This document shows, one piece after another, positions 40,444 through 52,850 of a DNA stretch of 64,000 nucleotides. The first letter of the stretch is position 1. Each line of letters opens with the position of its first letter. The DNA comes from Helianthus annuus. Its lineage: Eukaryota > Streptophyta > Magnoliopsida > Asterales > Asteraceae. The stretch covers positions 15,171,502-15,235,501 of the forward strand of contig NC_035435.2 of NCBI RefSeq assembly GCF_002127325.2. The letters are read 5' to 3'. Both the position numbers and the translations under genes were made by a program. The notes beneath the pieces were generated by a model. It was not told the DNA's origin and searched no databases. It was given only the letters and a program-made list of their open reading frames with translations.

Positions 40444-41583
40444 AATTGTTGGAAGAATTGCATCATCTTTTCACCGGAGAAGTAATCAATTGTTGGTCTT
40501 ATATTTTGAATGAAGAAGAAAAAAGAAGATCAAAAGACAACAAAACTCCAAGATTTTTCTGTACTATTCGAATGCTGGTATGATATATAAAACTCAATTC
40601 TTCTGTTTTCGTATAATGAAGTATTTTGAAGTTTGATTGAATGAAGTTTTATAATTTATTTCTTTAATAAAACGCAATGCTTAATGTTTGATTGAATGAA
40701 AGAATGAAGTTTTATAGAACGCAACTTAATGTTTTATTACCTTCATAAAACGCAGCTGTATATTTATTAACTTCATAAAACGCAATAATATGTTAATTTG
40801 TTTAATTTTACGCAGACTTTTCCATTGAATGATAAGGAAGAAACAAATAAAGATAAGATGATAGAAGCATTCACAATGAACATAGAAAAAATTCTTCAAG
40901 GTGCAAAGCTAAAAAGCATAAAGGATTTTAAAATTATCCTTGTCCCGATTCTCCATATACAGCATTTCTTTGTGATCTCCTTCAATCTTGAAGAGAATCA
41001 AATATTCATCATTGACAACAGTGCCAAAGAAGAAACAAATGAAGCTAAATATGGGGATGTGCCTGAAAATACAGTAAATATTATTACTTATACTTTTAAA
41101 ATACATATATAAACCACCTAATCTTTTTGTTTTTTTTTTCTGTAGAGGAATGCTTTGGCAGTTTACCTTAAATCTGTTGGACATGAAAAAGCAGATGATA
41201 TAAAGAAAATAACCCCTGTTAGAATGCAGATGAAATGGAGGACACAATATAATGGAATTGACTGTGGTATATTCACCATGCGTCATATGGAATGTTATCA
41301 TGGAGAACCAGTCGAAAAATGGGATTGTGGGTTTAACGTGGAGTATGAAGAACCGGCAAGGGGTAAAAACAAAAAACAAGTCAACAAGCAGACCACACAA
41401 CTTGAAGATTTAAGAAGGAAGTTCATCGCGAAGATATTATTGCATGAAATCAACGAACAAAGAAATTATGTTATTGAGGACTCAAAGAAGTTTCGAGACC
41501 TCAGTGCGAAACTTAAAAAACAATCCTATGACACTAGTTTAGATAGGATTAAAGACAAGCTTTCTAATGCTGGTTTACTTTGA
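40444..41583 (+). pseudogene. Ulp1-like (C48) protease gene, 5' truncated, three exons
   Basis: The exons are 40444-40577 (LLEELHHLFTGEVINCWSYI), 40816-41073 and 41146-41583. The first intron ends ...TTTTACGCAG and the second ends TTCTGTAG. Catalytic residues are His in HIQHFFVISF, Asp in FIIDNSA and Cys in YNGIDCGIFTMRH. A basic linker (ARGKNKKQVNKQ) and a helical tail follow, ending SNAGLL and stop. A stop codon just before the first exon shows the N-terminal part is missing. Similar C48 domains occur in FAR1-type and KI-type MULEs and in CACTA elements. The neighbouring FAR1 transposase suggests a MULE origin. Confidence 0.75.
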
Positions 41584-42351
41584 TTTTGAAATGCTACTTA
41601 TTTTCAAAACGCAATGTTTTGATTTTGATCTTGCTAGTTAGTTTGATTTAGAAATGCTACTTATTATAAAACGCAATGTTTTCATATAACACAATATTTT
41701 GATGAATGCACTTATTTGTTTGTTATTTTATAACGCAATATGTATCCTTTAAAATTATTTAAACATTAATTTGAAAAAAAATTATAAAATATATATACAA
41801 TTTATAAAACGAATCATTTTTAAAGTATGCTATAACTCAACATTGTCAATTTTAATTTTAATATGTTTTGATTATAAAACGCAATGTTTTTTTCTAATTA
41901 TTCATTACCAAACATATAACGCAATATAATTTATAACGCAATGCTTTTTTTTTAAATTTTTTATAACACAAAAAACATAATTACAATAAGGACAATAAAA
42001 AAAATAATATATTATAATCTTCTTAAACGAAATGCTATAAAAAAAATAAAATAATATACAAAGAAAAGCCTTAAAAATATTGTGTATGATAGAAATTTAT
42101 ACAGTTGATTAGACCAAAAGCCTTAAAATGCCTTAAAAAGCCTTTTGGATTCCTGATAGCCAATACTGTGTATGATTGAACATTCAATTCAAAGAAAAAA
42201 ATAAAAAATAATCATTTTTATTATTAAAAACACAGTTGATTCAAATTCCTCTAGCAATATATAAGAACATAAACCCTAAACTATTTTCACATTGCTCTCA
42301 TCATACACCAAAAATACACCAAATACCCAACAACACACACAAACCCTAAAA

Positions 42352-42780
42352 ATGGCTAATGCACAACTATCAGTTTGGTGGGTAAAAAGAGGCAATTTCG
42401 TTCTTCAATTCCTTGATGGAAAAAAAATAAAATACCATTCCGTTGCTTCTGTTCTTCATAACTGCAATGAAGATGTTTTGAAAAAAATGAACGAAATAGG
42501 TATACCACCTTCTTGTTACACAAATCAATCAGACGCACTGTTTAGAATTCTACACAAGAGATATGGTGATCCGAATCAAACTGCACCTGAAGATGCCCAG
42601 GTTACATCTTGGGAGTTCATTGAGGAAACTTTCAAAGTTTCAGTGACTTGGGACGATGGTGAAGTGGAGATGTATGACCCAAAGGACATATCTACCAATG
42701 ATGATCTAGGGTTTTTGAAGCAGTTATCTGAAATACCAATCATCAACAACTCTGGTAGCAAATTTGCAGAGAAGCTCTAA
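42352..42780 (+). CDS. Unknown small protein of the ACGCAAT-marked element
   Basis: 142 aa starting MANAQLSVWWVKRGNFVLQF; an earlier in-frame ATG (42292) lies in a poor, Thr/Gln-rich leader and was not chosen. TATATAAG at 42258 is a plausible promoter. The protein has a start with alternating hydrophobic residues, a middle helix (ALFRILHKRYGDPN), and a segment VSVTWDDGEVEMYDPKDIST that could be a small beta-barrel of Tudor/SH3 type. After the stop the same frame continues with QVELWVESESDEEIPDG, preceded by ACGCAGTAGTCTCACAG, so a further exon is possible. I do not recognise the family. Confidence 0.45.
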   Translation: MANAQLSVWWVKRGNFVLQFLDGKKIKYHSVASVLHNCNEDVLKKMNEIGIPPSCYTNQSDALFRILHKRYGDPNQTAPEDAQVTSWEFIEETFKVSVTWDDGEVEMYDPKDISTNDDLGFLKQLSEIPIINNSGSKFAEKL

Positions 42781-43276
42781 AACGCAGTAGTCTCACAGGT
42801 TGAACTTTGGGTTGAATCTGAAAGTGATGAGGAAATCCCTGATGGAAGCTTAGGGTTCTCATCCGATGAAGAAACAAACTTTGATCCATGAAGCTGATAA
42901 TGCTAGTAATTTTTCTTTAATTATGTGTTTTGAAAACATCATGTTTGTGGGTTTAAAAACTATCATCATCTATATAACGCAATGTTTATTATATCCACTT
43001 GCATTTCTTGTTTAATTTTGTGTATGATCTGTGTGATATTAAAACGCAATAAATCAACAAATACCATTTAAAGTATATTGTATTGTTCTATGTATAAAAC
43101 GGAATAACCAAAAAAAGCTGATAAGTGATTTGGAAATACCAAGTATATGGTAAAGATCAAATATATTGTTGTTATCATAAAACGCAATTAACCAAAACAT
43201 CATAAAACGCAATGATAAATTTTTTTTACTTATTGATATCTGATTTCGAAAGAATTTGTATACATAATTACACTCC

Positions 43277-45994
43277 ATTGCTAGAACCTATAGCATTAGA
43301 AGAAACCTTATCTTTACACGTTCGACTGTTATGTCCTTTTCCACCACAAACACGGCACGATTTCTGGATCTTTGATGATTTCTGAATTGCAATCTCACGA
43401 TTAGACTTGATCCTTTTTTATACACCGCATCCTTTGGTCCTTGTTTTGATGGGGACACGAATCATAGAATCAGATTTCTCTATGTTCCCTCCAATATCAG
43501 CAAATCTTTCTTTGCGAGTAGGAGGCGGCGCAGCAACCATAACCTCATCCGCTTTATCAATATAACTTTTAATATGATCCCTGTAACGACACAATTCATC
43601 TAAATCGCCAACCAGCCTATTAACCACGTACTCATTTGCAAGAACAATCTCTCTATAAACTTTATCAATCTCACTATTCCTACCAATTTCATCAAATCAA
43701 ATATTTGAATGATTTGATCTCATTGAAACGACATCTCTCGTCCATCTTCTATGAACATATCTTCTAGGAAACTCACTAATATCCTCATACCGTAATACAT
43801 AAAATATATGGCGGCACAATATACCAAATTGTTCAAACCGTTTGCAAGAACAATTTATACTTAAACCATCTTCTTCTTTGCTGTATTGCACCTGTAAATA
43901 AGATTAAAAAGATATATAAAATTAATGAAATGTAATATAAAATGCAATGAATAATAAATATAATACACATATAACCATAAGATCATATAATGTTAAAACA
44001 CAATTAAAGATGAAATATAAAACGCAATAGATATTTAAACAATATAAATTTAAAAATTACCTTGAAAAAAGATGTGCATGGCTGTCTGAAATCCTTTATT
44101 TCAAAATATTGAAAATCACCCACAGTATCAACAGACTTTGACATACACTTTGTAATAGCAGCATCAATTTCAATTTGAATATCCTTAAAAATTGTTTGGG
44201 TGTATATTTCTGATGCTTGTTTCTCCAATACAAAGTCACTCCACGGTTTACACTCAATATACCTTGTATCATGATCATTCCTCCTATGCTCATGCCTTTG
44301 AATATCCATTGCTGTCTCAAAATGAGTGAAAAATTCAACAAGTGTACATCTTGGATTGCAAATCTGACCAAAGAAGTAATTCTCGCTTTCACATCTTGAG
44401 GTAGTACGCATAAGCCCAGCCAAATCCTCTCCATGGTAATAAGCAGGAATCTAATCAAATCGAAGATCGTACATGTCTTTTAACCACTCATGATTTTCCA
44501 ATCCAAAAGTAGACATTATTGAATGCCACTCAGTTTCAAAATCTTCTGGAATAATAGTATCATTCCAAACAACACGAGTCATTCTTGTATTAAAATCAGT
44601 GTTTGCTGACAAAACAGGACCAACCTGAATAAAAAGTTATAAAATCATTAAACATAAAACGCAATAACTTAAAAAGCATTGATTGTAAAACGCAATTGGT
44701 TTTGTAATTCTATTGTTAAAAATGTTGGATTTTATTATATAATACATAAAACGCAGTTTATAAAATTGCAGTTTGTTATATCATAAAACGCAGTTAATAC
44801 CTTTGTCTTCAATTTCTCCCATATATGCCACATACATAACCTATGCCTACTTCTTGGAAGTACATCCTTAATAGCTCTCTTCATTGCAGCATCTTGATCA
44901 GTAACAACAACTTTAGGCTCACTTCCAAAAGCATTAACAAAGCATCTTAAAAGCCATCTATACGAATCTGCAGTCTCCGAACCAAGTAATGCACCACCAA
45001 ATGTGACATTCCTAAAATGATTATCAATACCAGTAAATGGTACAAAAACCAAATCATACCTGAATAAAAAAAATTAAAAAAGCATTAGAAAATTTAGAAG
45101 AGGATATATAACGCAATAGAATTTATATAACGCAATAAATCAAAAAAAAACTTACTTGTTTGATTTATAAGTAGCATCAAAACCAAATATGTCACCAAAC
45201 ACTGTATAATTTTTTTTTGATTCCTCATCAGCCCAGAAAAGCCCTCTCAATCTTCTATCTTCACCAATAACATAATCACATGTGAAACCAGGACAACATT
45301 CTTTCTTCCTAATAAGGCGCCTAACTACCATTTCTGCATCATACTCTCCGATGTAAAGATTCAAATCCCTTCTATAATTCTTACAATCAACTTTACTAGC
45401 TCCAACTTCACTAAAACCACCATAAATTGTTTTCATAATATTGAATGCTTTAACAGGTCCAATATTGATTGCAGACAATCCAAATATAAAACTTTCTTTC
45501 ACATAATCGATACTTCTGGCAGCCGGCAAGAAATGAATATCTTCATCTTCAACAAAGATATGATTATGTTCTTCTTCAAAGAAGTAGAGTTTAAACATAT
45601 TATTGTCCTCTAATATTAGTTTCACATGAGCATTGCATCCAACTCTTTTTGAACCTCTATTACGTCTAACAATCTTTTTACTATTCTCAACTGAACCAGA
45701 ATCTATTGCTTTGGAAACATGAAATCCTTCTTTTGAACAGACAATATATCTTATTTTTACTAAACCACCAATATTTTTCCAAGAGGTATTTTTTCTTGCA
45801 GAAAAACCTGCAGCAAGTGCATATCTCTGATAAAATGCAAATGCCTCGTCAAATGACTTAAAAAGCATTCCAACAGCAGGTGTAAGAGATCCACAGACTT
45901 TTGGTTTGTAAAACTTTCTTCCACTGTTTATGCATACACGTTCCTCCCACTTGGAAATGTTATCTGAAACAATTAAAAAGAATATAAAACACAA
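43277..45994 (-). pseudogene. FAR1-type MULE transposase pseudogene
   Basis: The first exon (45994-45152) has the FAR1 DNA-binding domain (FKSFDEAFAFYQRYALAAGF, GCNAHVKLILEDN) and the start of the DDE domain (FGDIFGFDATYKSNK, first Asp). The next exon (45060-44804) has VVVTDQDAAMKRAI (second Asp). The third (44627-44061) has TTSRCESENYFF (Glu), and the fourth the SWIM finger CSCKRFEQFGILCRH. The end has a CCHC knuckle CRVCGGKGHNSRTC. In-frame stops replace residues near 44456 (RFD*IPAYY, probably Trp), near 43696 and near 43418, so it is inactive. It resembles FAR1-RELATED SEQUENCE proteins but sits in a transposon context. It is convergent with the Ulp1-like and small unknown genes on the plus strand. 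Confidence 0.88.
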
Positions 45995-46639
45995 TACCTC
46001 TTACAGAATAATGTTTTTACTGATAAGCCTAAAAATATGTTCAGTAAAACGCATCATTTGATCTGAAACACTTTACAAAAAATCATAAAACGCATTACAA
46101 CCTAAATAATAATGTGTTTACTGTTAAATCTCAAAGTATGTATATAATAATTTAGAAATACAGACCTTTAAGGTTTGTATAAGAAGTATTATGAGTAAAA
46201 GCATAAAACGCAATACATTCAGTAAAACGCATCCAATGATGAAGGGTAGACGCAAATTGACCCGTTGTCAAGTTTGAAGTGAACAAAATTAACCGTTGTC
46301 AATTTGAGTTGATCCAAATGATCCCATATTCACATTTTCCTTTTTGCCCAATTAGCCGATTTAGGTACTCTCACTTAATTCATTTTTATTTAGTTTTTTC
46401 AAATTTTAAGAAATAGAGTATTATACTTAATGTTATTAACATTTAACCGTGTCGACTTGTTGGACCAGCAACCGTTGCCAAGCTGGTTTGGTTCACATGT
46501 TGTGGGTTGCCGATGGATACTGAACGAGGCCGGTATTCTGTTCCACTCTCCCTCAACTTCATCTTTTCCATAATGTAGCTCTTTGCTCATCGTTGAAGCC
46601 AGTTTTAGTTAAACTTGATTTAAGTGAAGTGCCGGATAT

Positions 46640-46755
46640 GTTTCTCGGATACTACACCTCCAAAGAAGCAAATGGAAGACTTGTCTCAAAACTTCTATTC
46701 TTCTGGCTTTGTCCCTGCTGCAATAGTATATTTTTCATACAAATCAACCAAAAGG
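46640..46755 (+). pseudogene. Fragment of a UBX-domain protein gene (PUX1/TUG-like)
   Basis: The frame reads DTTPPKKQMEDLSQNFYSSG and FVPAAIVYFSYKS, which recalls the end of the UBX domain of plant UBX proteins that bind CDC48. It is a single short piece without start or splice context. Identification is from memory of a short motif. Confidence 0.45.
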
Positions 46756-46782
46756 TTAGCACTTGATTCACAATCGTCACAC

Positions 46783-46945
46783 AATTTCAACTCGAATACT
46801 TGCACTTGTGGTGTAATTTTTGTTTTTCTTAATCTTTGAAAAGGACAAACTCAATTCATATCACACAATTTCAACTCGAATACTTGCACTTGTGGTATAA
46901 TTTTTAGTTTTTCTTAATCTTTGAAAAGGACAAACTCAATTCATA
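46783..46945 (+). repeat. Tandem duplication, ~77-bp unit
   Basis: CACAATTTCAACTCGAATAC through GACAAACTCAATTCATA occurs twice in direct order (46783-46862 and 46864-46945) with two or three differences. Confidence 0.85.
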
Positions 46946-47459
46946 ACCACATGACAACTACACTACAAACTCTAAATAAGCCAAAATAAAATTTGTAGAA
47001 CACAAAAACCAAACATAACAACCCTTCAAATACTAAGGACTACAAAATCTATACCTTACACAAAGCATAAAGCAATGTAGACCATCAAGTTACTTAATCA
47101 ACACGGAGCAAACCCAACAACAACACAGAAACCTGAAAATAAGAAATACAAATATCATTAGACATTAATAGATGAAAAAAATACTCTTATCTTAAAAAAT
47201 AAATATAACCAACAATTTGACATCCAAAAATGCACTAATGCAGTAAGCAAAACAACAAATGCTAACAATTCTTAAAACAAACTAAAAATGGAGAAAACAA
47301 AATAAGAGCATACTTACCTTCAACATGTCCTACAGTAGAACAAAACCTGTAAAAAGCCCTAAAACTTTAGCCAAAAACAAATTTAATAACAAATTACCAA
47401 AGGAAAACCGAAATCCTAACCAAGAATACTAAATGAACTACCTCAATTTCAAATTAAAA
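46946..47459. other. AT-rich spacer
   Basis: No gene or element end found. Confidence 0.4.
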
Positions 47460-49142
47460 TGATGTGCAATAAGTAGTTCAAATAAATAAACTAAAATAAC
47501 CCTAAATTTAGACTCAAGTGATAATAATCTAGACTCTCTAACTTGACTAAACTACTCACCGGCAAGTGAACCGGTCGACTCTAGCAAAGAAAAGCATGTC
47601 CGGATGTCGAACCCACAAGGACTCTAATTAATCATGTTAAAGACTTTATTTAGACTTGACACTGACACGACTTAACTATTGTTATGTTTTAGGGGGGGGG
47701 GGTTACTAAAATCCTAAAATTGAAATTAAAATAAAATTAGACTATGAAAGGAACAAGAACTAAGGTTTAATTCAAATGAGATTAACTAGGAATTGACTTC
47801 TAACGGTACTATTGTGGTATGGAATCGGGATCGTGAAGTACTAAAACCTAAGGTATTTCAAGCTAAGACTTCCCGACCCTTCTCAGGAAGAAACCTAGGA
47901 AACCCTACAAGGCTGCTGTGAACACCGATTATTAGACTTCCTCTCAGTCCTCTAACATCTTCAAAAGTGCCCTAATTCGACTATCTATCTCTCAGCGCGA
48001 CAATCTAAGGCAATCCTAGATTCTAACTTGCTTTAATAGGCACAGGTACTACTAGGGAACTAAGACCGACTTCTCTCAAAACCTATCTTAGCTATATATT
48101 GCACCAAGACCTACTAACTAACTCGAGCCTCTCAGCGACAAGTTAAACAGAATACTTAATTCTAATTGAATTTTAATTACTGTTTCTAAGGCTATCGGCC
48201 GATTTACCCAAAGATCACCCGAACCCGCAAAGATACGAATAATCAACAAAAATTCATTATGTGAAAGACATCCACCAAAATTTATGTGAAACGGCAAATA
48301 ATCAACAATCAAAATTAAATACGCATATGCACCAAATTAAAGGTTCTAGAATTATTTACTTTCAAAGATCAATCCATACAAAACAATAGAAAACCATTAG
48401 CAATCCAAACTTCATTAATCTATCATCTAACCTAGGTAGTAACGAAGGTTTAGCCTGAAAACATAGTATTTAAAATCAAAACACAAGTTTCAAAACAAGA
48501 ATTCATAATCAAAGTATCGAAACAAGAAAATAATGGAAACCGGGAGATAAGACCCGAACAATCTTCTTTCCTATGCTCCAAGCTTCAACCGGATGATTCC
48601 CGCAAGCCAAAATACTCCGAAAACCGTAAAAGCAGCTCTGAAAATCGCCTAGGGTTTCTTGAGTTCGTAACTTATCATTAATGATGATTCTCTTGAGATT
48701 ATATACCAAAACCCTAATTTTTACGAAATATTTCCGTCAGACATCCCCGTCGTGTCGCGCGACGGGTAAAGACATACCTGGTGGCGCGCCGCCACCATGT
48801 ATAAATTCAGAAATTGTTTGTTAATTGCTGGCGCTACGCGACGAGACTCCATTTTATCCGTGGCGCGACGCCACAGACGTTTTTTCACAGAATGTTGCGT
48901 GAATTTTCTAGCTTGAACTCTCAGAAACTTTAAAATAATTCTAACTCTTTTTCCAAATAGTTCCGGAGTTGGTGTTTAAGCAATTTAGCTCGGTTCCACT
49001 CCATTTTCAGCAATATTCAATACCAAGACCTGGAAAAACGCAAATATATCAACAGCACGCAATTCTAACTAAAACTAAACTAGAAATAACGAGAAATAAT
49101 ACTAACTATACACGAATAAAGGATGTATTTTGCAATACATCA
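47460..49142 (-). mobile_element. 3' LTR of Athila-like element 2
   Basis: On the minus strand it runs from TGATGTATTGC (49142) to ...TTGCACATCA (47460), about 1683 bp. Its right side abuts the PPT (AAGTGTGGGGATATT). It has a GC-rich palindrome cluster at 48745-48880 (CGTCGTGTCGCGCGACGG, GTGGCGCGCCGCCAC) and TATATAA (48705-48699, minus) about 40 bp after it. The left boundary is inferred from the inverted TGATG...CATCA ends. Confidence 0.7.
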
Positions 49143-51263
49143 AATATCCCCACACTTACTCTTTTTTCGTCCTCGAAAAAAGAATTATGCAATGGAATCA
49201 GAGACGAATAATCACTTGGGTCAAAAATTATTTATATCTTATTAAAACCAAGGCTTGCGTTAGCCGCGATTGCGAATATACTTGTCCCTTTAAACCCGAA
49301 TCCAATCTAAAGCCCTTATCATGTGAATTTAATTTAAGTGCGGTCAGTCTACCTAGGGCCTCACACTAGAATCTACGGTCCACCTACTCCCACCTCAAGC
49401 TTATAGGACTAAAGGAACGATCTCAGGACCAATTCCCAACCGTCTTATATCAAAACCAAGAGAGTTTACAATCAAAAAAATTTTCTTCTTTTTCCATTTT
49501 TTTCGCTTTTCTTTCTTTTTTTTTCTTTTCTTTCCATGAGCGTAGACGATGCTTTCCCTAACCAAGAGGCAATCCGGCTGTAGAGTCGCTATCCCCAACT
49601 CGGATTACTTAAGCTTCGGTACTTTTTACTTTTCTTTGCACAGTCGATTTCACACACCCTAGCGGTAATCTGGTTGTAAAGTCACTATCCCAACCCAGAC
49701 TACATAGGAATGCGCTACTTTCATTCAGTTTCTAGCTCATTATTTTATTTTTTTTCCTATTTTTGCATGATCACAAACTCTAACAGTTTTAACTTATAAC
49801 GGTGCCCCTTATACTATTATCGGCAGTTTTAATTTCCCATATCTCCCAGGCGAAAACCCACTAACAGACCGACAATTAAGGTGTATTAGCTCAAAGGGAC
49901 TTAAAACCAAACCCGGGCCTATCCACACATCCCTAACTAGACGCAAGCTCGATTTATTTTAATCTCATATTATTATTATTTGAACCCAAGCAAAAATTCA
50001 CCTTTTCTATCATTTTCCGTTTTAAATATGCAAACTTCTCATTTCAAAGGACATTTTCTAATTTTTCGATTTTTTTGGATTTTTTCAATTTTTTTTATTT
50101 TTTTGTATTTTTTCAATATTATAACTCGATTATTTACATGTATCCCATCCCCACACTTAAAGATTGCATTGTCCCTAATGCAAGAATGGAAATACGACTC
50201 AAAACTACCTAAGAAAAACTACTAAACTACTAACGAATTAACTAAATAAGTAACGAACTAAGTAATGAAATAAATAAATAAAATACAACAACAAAAAGGG
50301 AAACGACTTAGCTGGTATGTGAGACTGTCAAAATGCCAGTCGTTTCCACATAAGCCCTCCAATTCGAAACGCGCTCAGCAAACAACTCTAACCTCGGACA
50401 CGCGAACGAAAGCGGCTATAAATACCAACCTATCAATCATCAACACAAACTAGCAAAACATAATATAATATATATCAAAATATCATCAGATCATCAGTTC
50501 CAACATCAACCAACCCAACCTCCCTAACCAAGCTGTTTAACGTGTATAAATAACAGTACAGACCAACAATGAGGATCAAAAACAGCATAAAAGAAAAATA
50601 ATCACACAAAAGATATAGTAGTCAGTTGCTGCTCCTGCATCCTCATGCTATCCTCACACTAGTCCTCGTCACTGTCCTCCTCTTCACCACCTGCACCACT
50701 GCTCTCTTCAAATACATGGAATGGAGGATCTGGCTCAACCCTTGCACCAGCACCAACAGGGCCACCCTGCTGCCTCAGCTGGAAGAAGTCTGGGATCCTC
50801 ATACTATGAGTAGTCATCATGTAATGAAGAGCATCATCCTGTCTCGACTGACCCAACTGAATCATCTCAATCAGATGCTCCAACCTATCAAATCTCCGCT
50901 CCACATAGCCAGAGAGTGACTGTATAGTGAGAGGCTCAGGTGGAGGCTGCGTCCTAGGATACTGCTATGCTGGTAGCTCGTGTCTCTGCGGTGGCCGCTG
51001 TCTATGTGTAGGATCAATCTGAAGCATCACATCCTCCACTGGATGTCCCTCTGGCGGCTGCACCTGTGGACCCTGTTTGATCAGCTCCCAGCCGTAGGGC
51101 TCCATCCATGACACTATACCCGCCTGCGGCAACTCCTTCAATCCAAATGTCACCGTCTTGGGCCCCTCGTGTAGAAATTCGGGAAGATATCTGTCAAACA
51201 CCCCCAAATTCCTTGCAATCCGAGTAATATAGGGGCCCATATCCAAACCAGCACGAGGACCTC
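49143..51263 (-). mobile_element. 3' internal part of Athila-like element 2
   Basis: The PPT is at 49143-49160, followed by non-coding 3' sequence with an internal PPT-like block near 50150 (GGACAATGCAATCTTTAAGTG, then TGGGGATGGG on the minus strand). The ORF end lies at 50659-51263. The element is cut at 51264 by the plus-strand element 3, and the rest lies beyond the window. Confidence 0.7.
50659..51263 (-). pseudogene. C-terminal part of an Athila ORF with one in-frame stop
   Basis: The frame contains GPRAGLDMGPYITRIARNLG and TVTFGLKELPQAGIVSWMEP, meets TAG at 50967-50965, and continues in the same frame with VERRFDRLEHLIEMIQLGQS and an acidic end GEEEDSDED. The homologous tail in element 4 ends DESDEDMD. 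This is the last part of the Athila coding region before the 3' non-coding region. I cannot assign a biochemical role. Confidence 0.6.
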
Positions 51264-52827
51264 TGATGTGTACAAAATGCAACATATAAATTACATCAAT
51301 TATGGCATAAACTAACCCATTTTTTTAGTACTAATGTTGGAAAAAATGTGTCTTTGTCTTCCTTTTGTATTTTCAGGATTAAATGAGCTCAACTGAACAA
51401 AAGAAGCAAAAAGGCAGCTAAATCTAACTTAAATACAAGAAAAGGAACAAACGTGGCATGCCCGACCCCCCGACAACATCTTCCCAAGCAAAAACAAGAT
51501 AACAGAAGGCTGAACACGCCCCATGCTCAGTGAGCACAGGGGCGTGCCCAAGTGTCTGCAGAAAAGACAAAGTTGTAGAAGCTTCTATCACCCACCACGG
51601 GGCCGTGTCCAGGCTTCTGTGCACGCTATAAATAGGGGTGCTTGGTTCACTTCAAAGGCATCCCTTGGCACACCACCTCTCTCACACTTCACCCACCCAC
51701 CACCACCATCACAACACCATCATCCACCACCATCATCCATCATCCATCATAGAGTGTGTGAGTAGTCTCGAGATCCAAGATTGATCGTAAGAGTTCTTAA
51801 CAATCAAAGGCCATGTTTGCCTAAGTCTCTTACATCAGTTGGTGAAGACAAGTGGTTAGTGTAATACTTTTTATTTTTAATCTTTTCGCACTTTTTATAT
51901 GGTTATGTATTAATGACTTTAATAACTAATTTCTTAGGTTGAAGGTGATTCTTCCTTATCATTTGTCCGTGGTGTCTTGGCATTATTTTACTATTTATAT
52001 AAAATAAAAGATTTTCACCATTCATATCTTTACGGTCTATATGGAGATATGTTGGCTACCTGGTCGGGGGTTAAGGGAATGGTTTGGTAAGAGTCTTGCC
52101 TTGTTCAGTGTATAGATCCTGCAAGGACCTGGGTCAAATTTAATAGGATCTCCTTCAATACCCATCGATATTGGATGGCGGGGGTCCAAACTCTTTGATC
52201 CCCTCATATGTAAGCTACTATTAAAACTTTAACCCGGCTACTTAGGACTGTATCCCTGCTGACTCAGACTACTTAGCCGAGGCTAACGTCACCTTCAAAA
52301 GAGGGGCCTACCACATTACGCATTAATAACTTAATTAATTATCTTTCAATAATCCAACCCTTTAGGATGGTATCCTTGCTGACTCAAACTACTGGGTTGA
52401 GGGTAACGTCACCTTCAAAATACGGGCCTACTACAATAACTAAGATAATCTCTTAAAAAGTGCAAAAGTGCGGAAATAATCAAAGGTTACACTAAACACG
52501 AGTCGGATCCAAGTGATTCATCTTGTCTATCTGTTTTTTTTATTTTATTTTTCAGCATTTTAGTTAGTTTTATTTTTCTAGTTTAAAAACCTTTTTCTAA
52601 ACTTTTGATTTGATTAGACGTTGAGGATAAACCGGTATTAAAAGCTCTTGTGTCCTTGGATGACCTTGGTATCTTACCAACACTATACTACGCTCACGAT
52701 GGTGCGCTTGCCCATATGTGTATTTAGTGTTAGTAAATATCGTGTTTTATAAATTTAAAACTTGGCTAAAAAGTGTTAAAGGGCTTAAAATATACATTAA
52801 AAACTATACGACACTTCACACGCATCA
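51264..52827 (+). mobile_element. 5' LTR of Athila-like element 3
   Basis: TGATGTGTACAAAATGC ... CACACGCATCA, 1564 bp, followed after six bases by the PBS. It contains palindromes CACGGGGCCGTG (51596-51607) and relatives from 51530, then TATAAATA at 51627 after 19 bp. It also has an internal direct repeat (52225-52330 and 52355-52445: GACTCA(G/A)ACTAC ... CTAACGTCACCTTCAAAA). It inserted into element 2, where ACCTC (51259-51263) would be the left target duplication. Confidence 0.85.
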
Positions 52828-52833
52828 AGTTTT

Positions 52834-52850
52834 TGGCGCCGTTGCCGGGG
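52834..52850 (+). other. Primer-binding site (tRNA-Asp type)
   Basis: TGGCGCCGTTGCCGGGG, the PBS typical of plant Athila elements. Confidence 0.9.

Larger units (their letters stand above)
40672..46230 (+). repeat. Interspersed motif (A/T)AACGCA(A/G)T, ~34 copies on one strand
   Basis: Most copies are TAAAACGCAATG or TATAACGCAAT. Examples start near 40671, 40778, 41606, 41669, 41733, 41877, 41918, 42975, 43041, 43179, 43204, 44021, 44657, 44687, 44749, 44785, 45107, 45128, 46048, 46088, 46204 and 46223. All that I found read in the plus direction whatever the orientation of the neighbouring gene. They lie in introns and spacers and are essentially absent from the exons. Confidence 0.85.
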
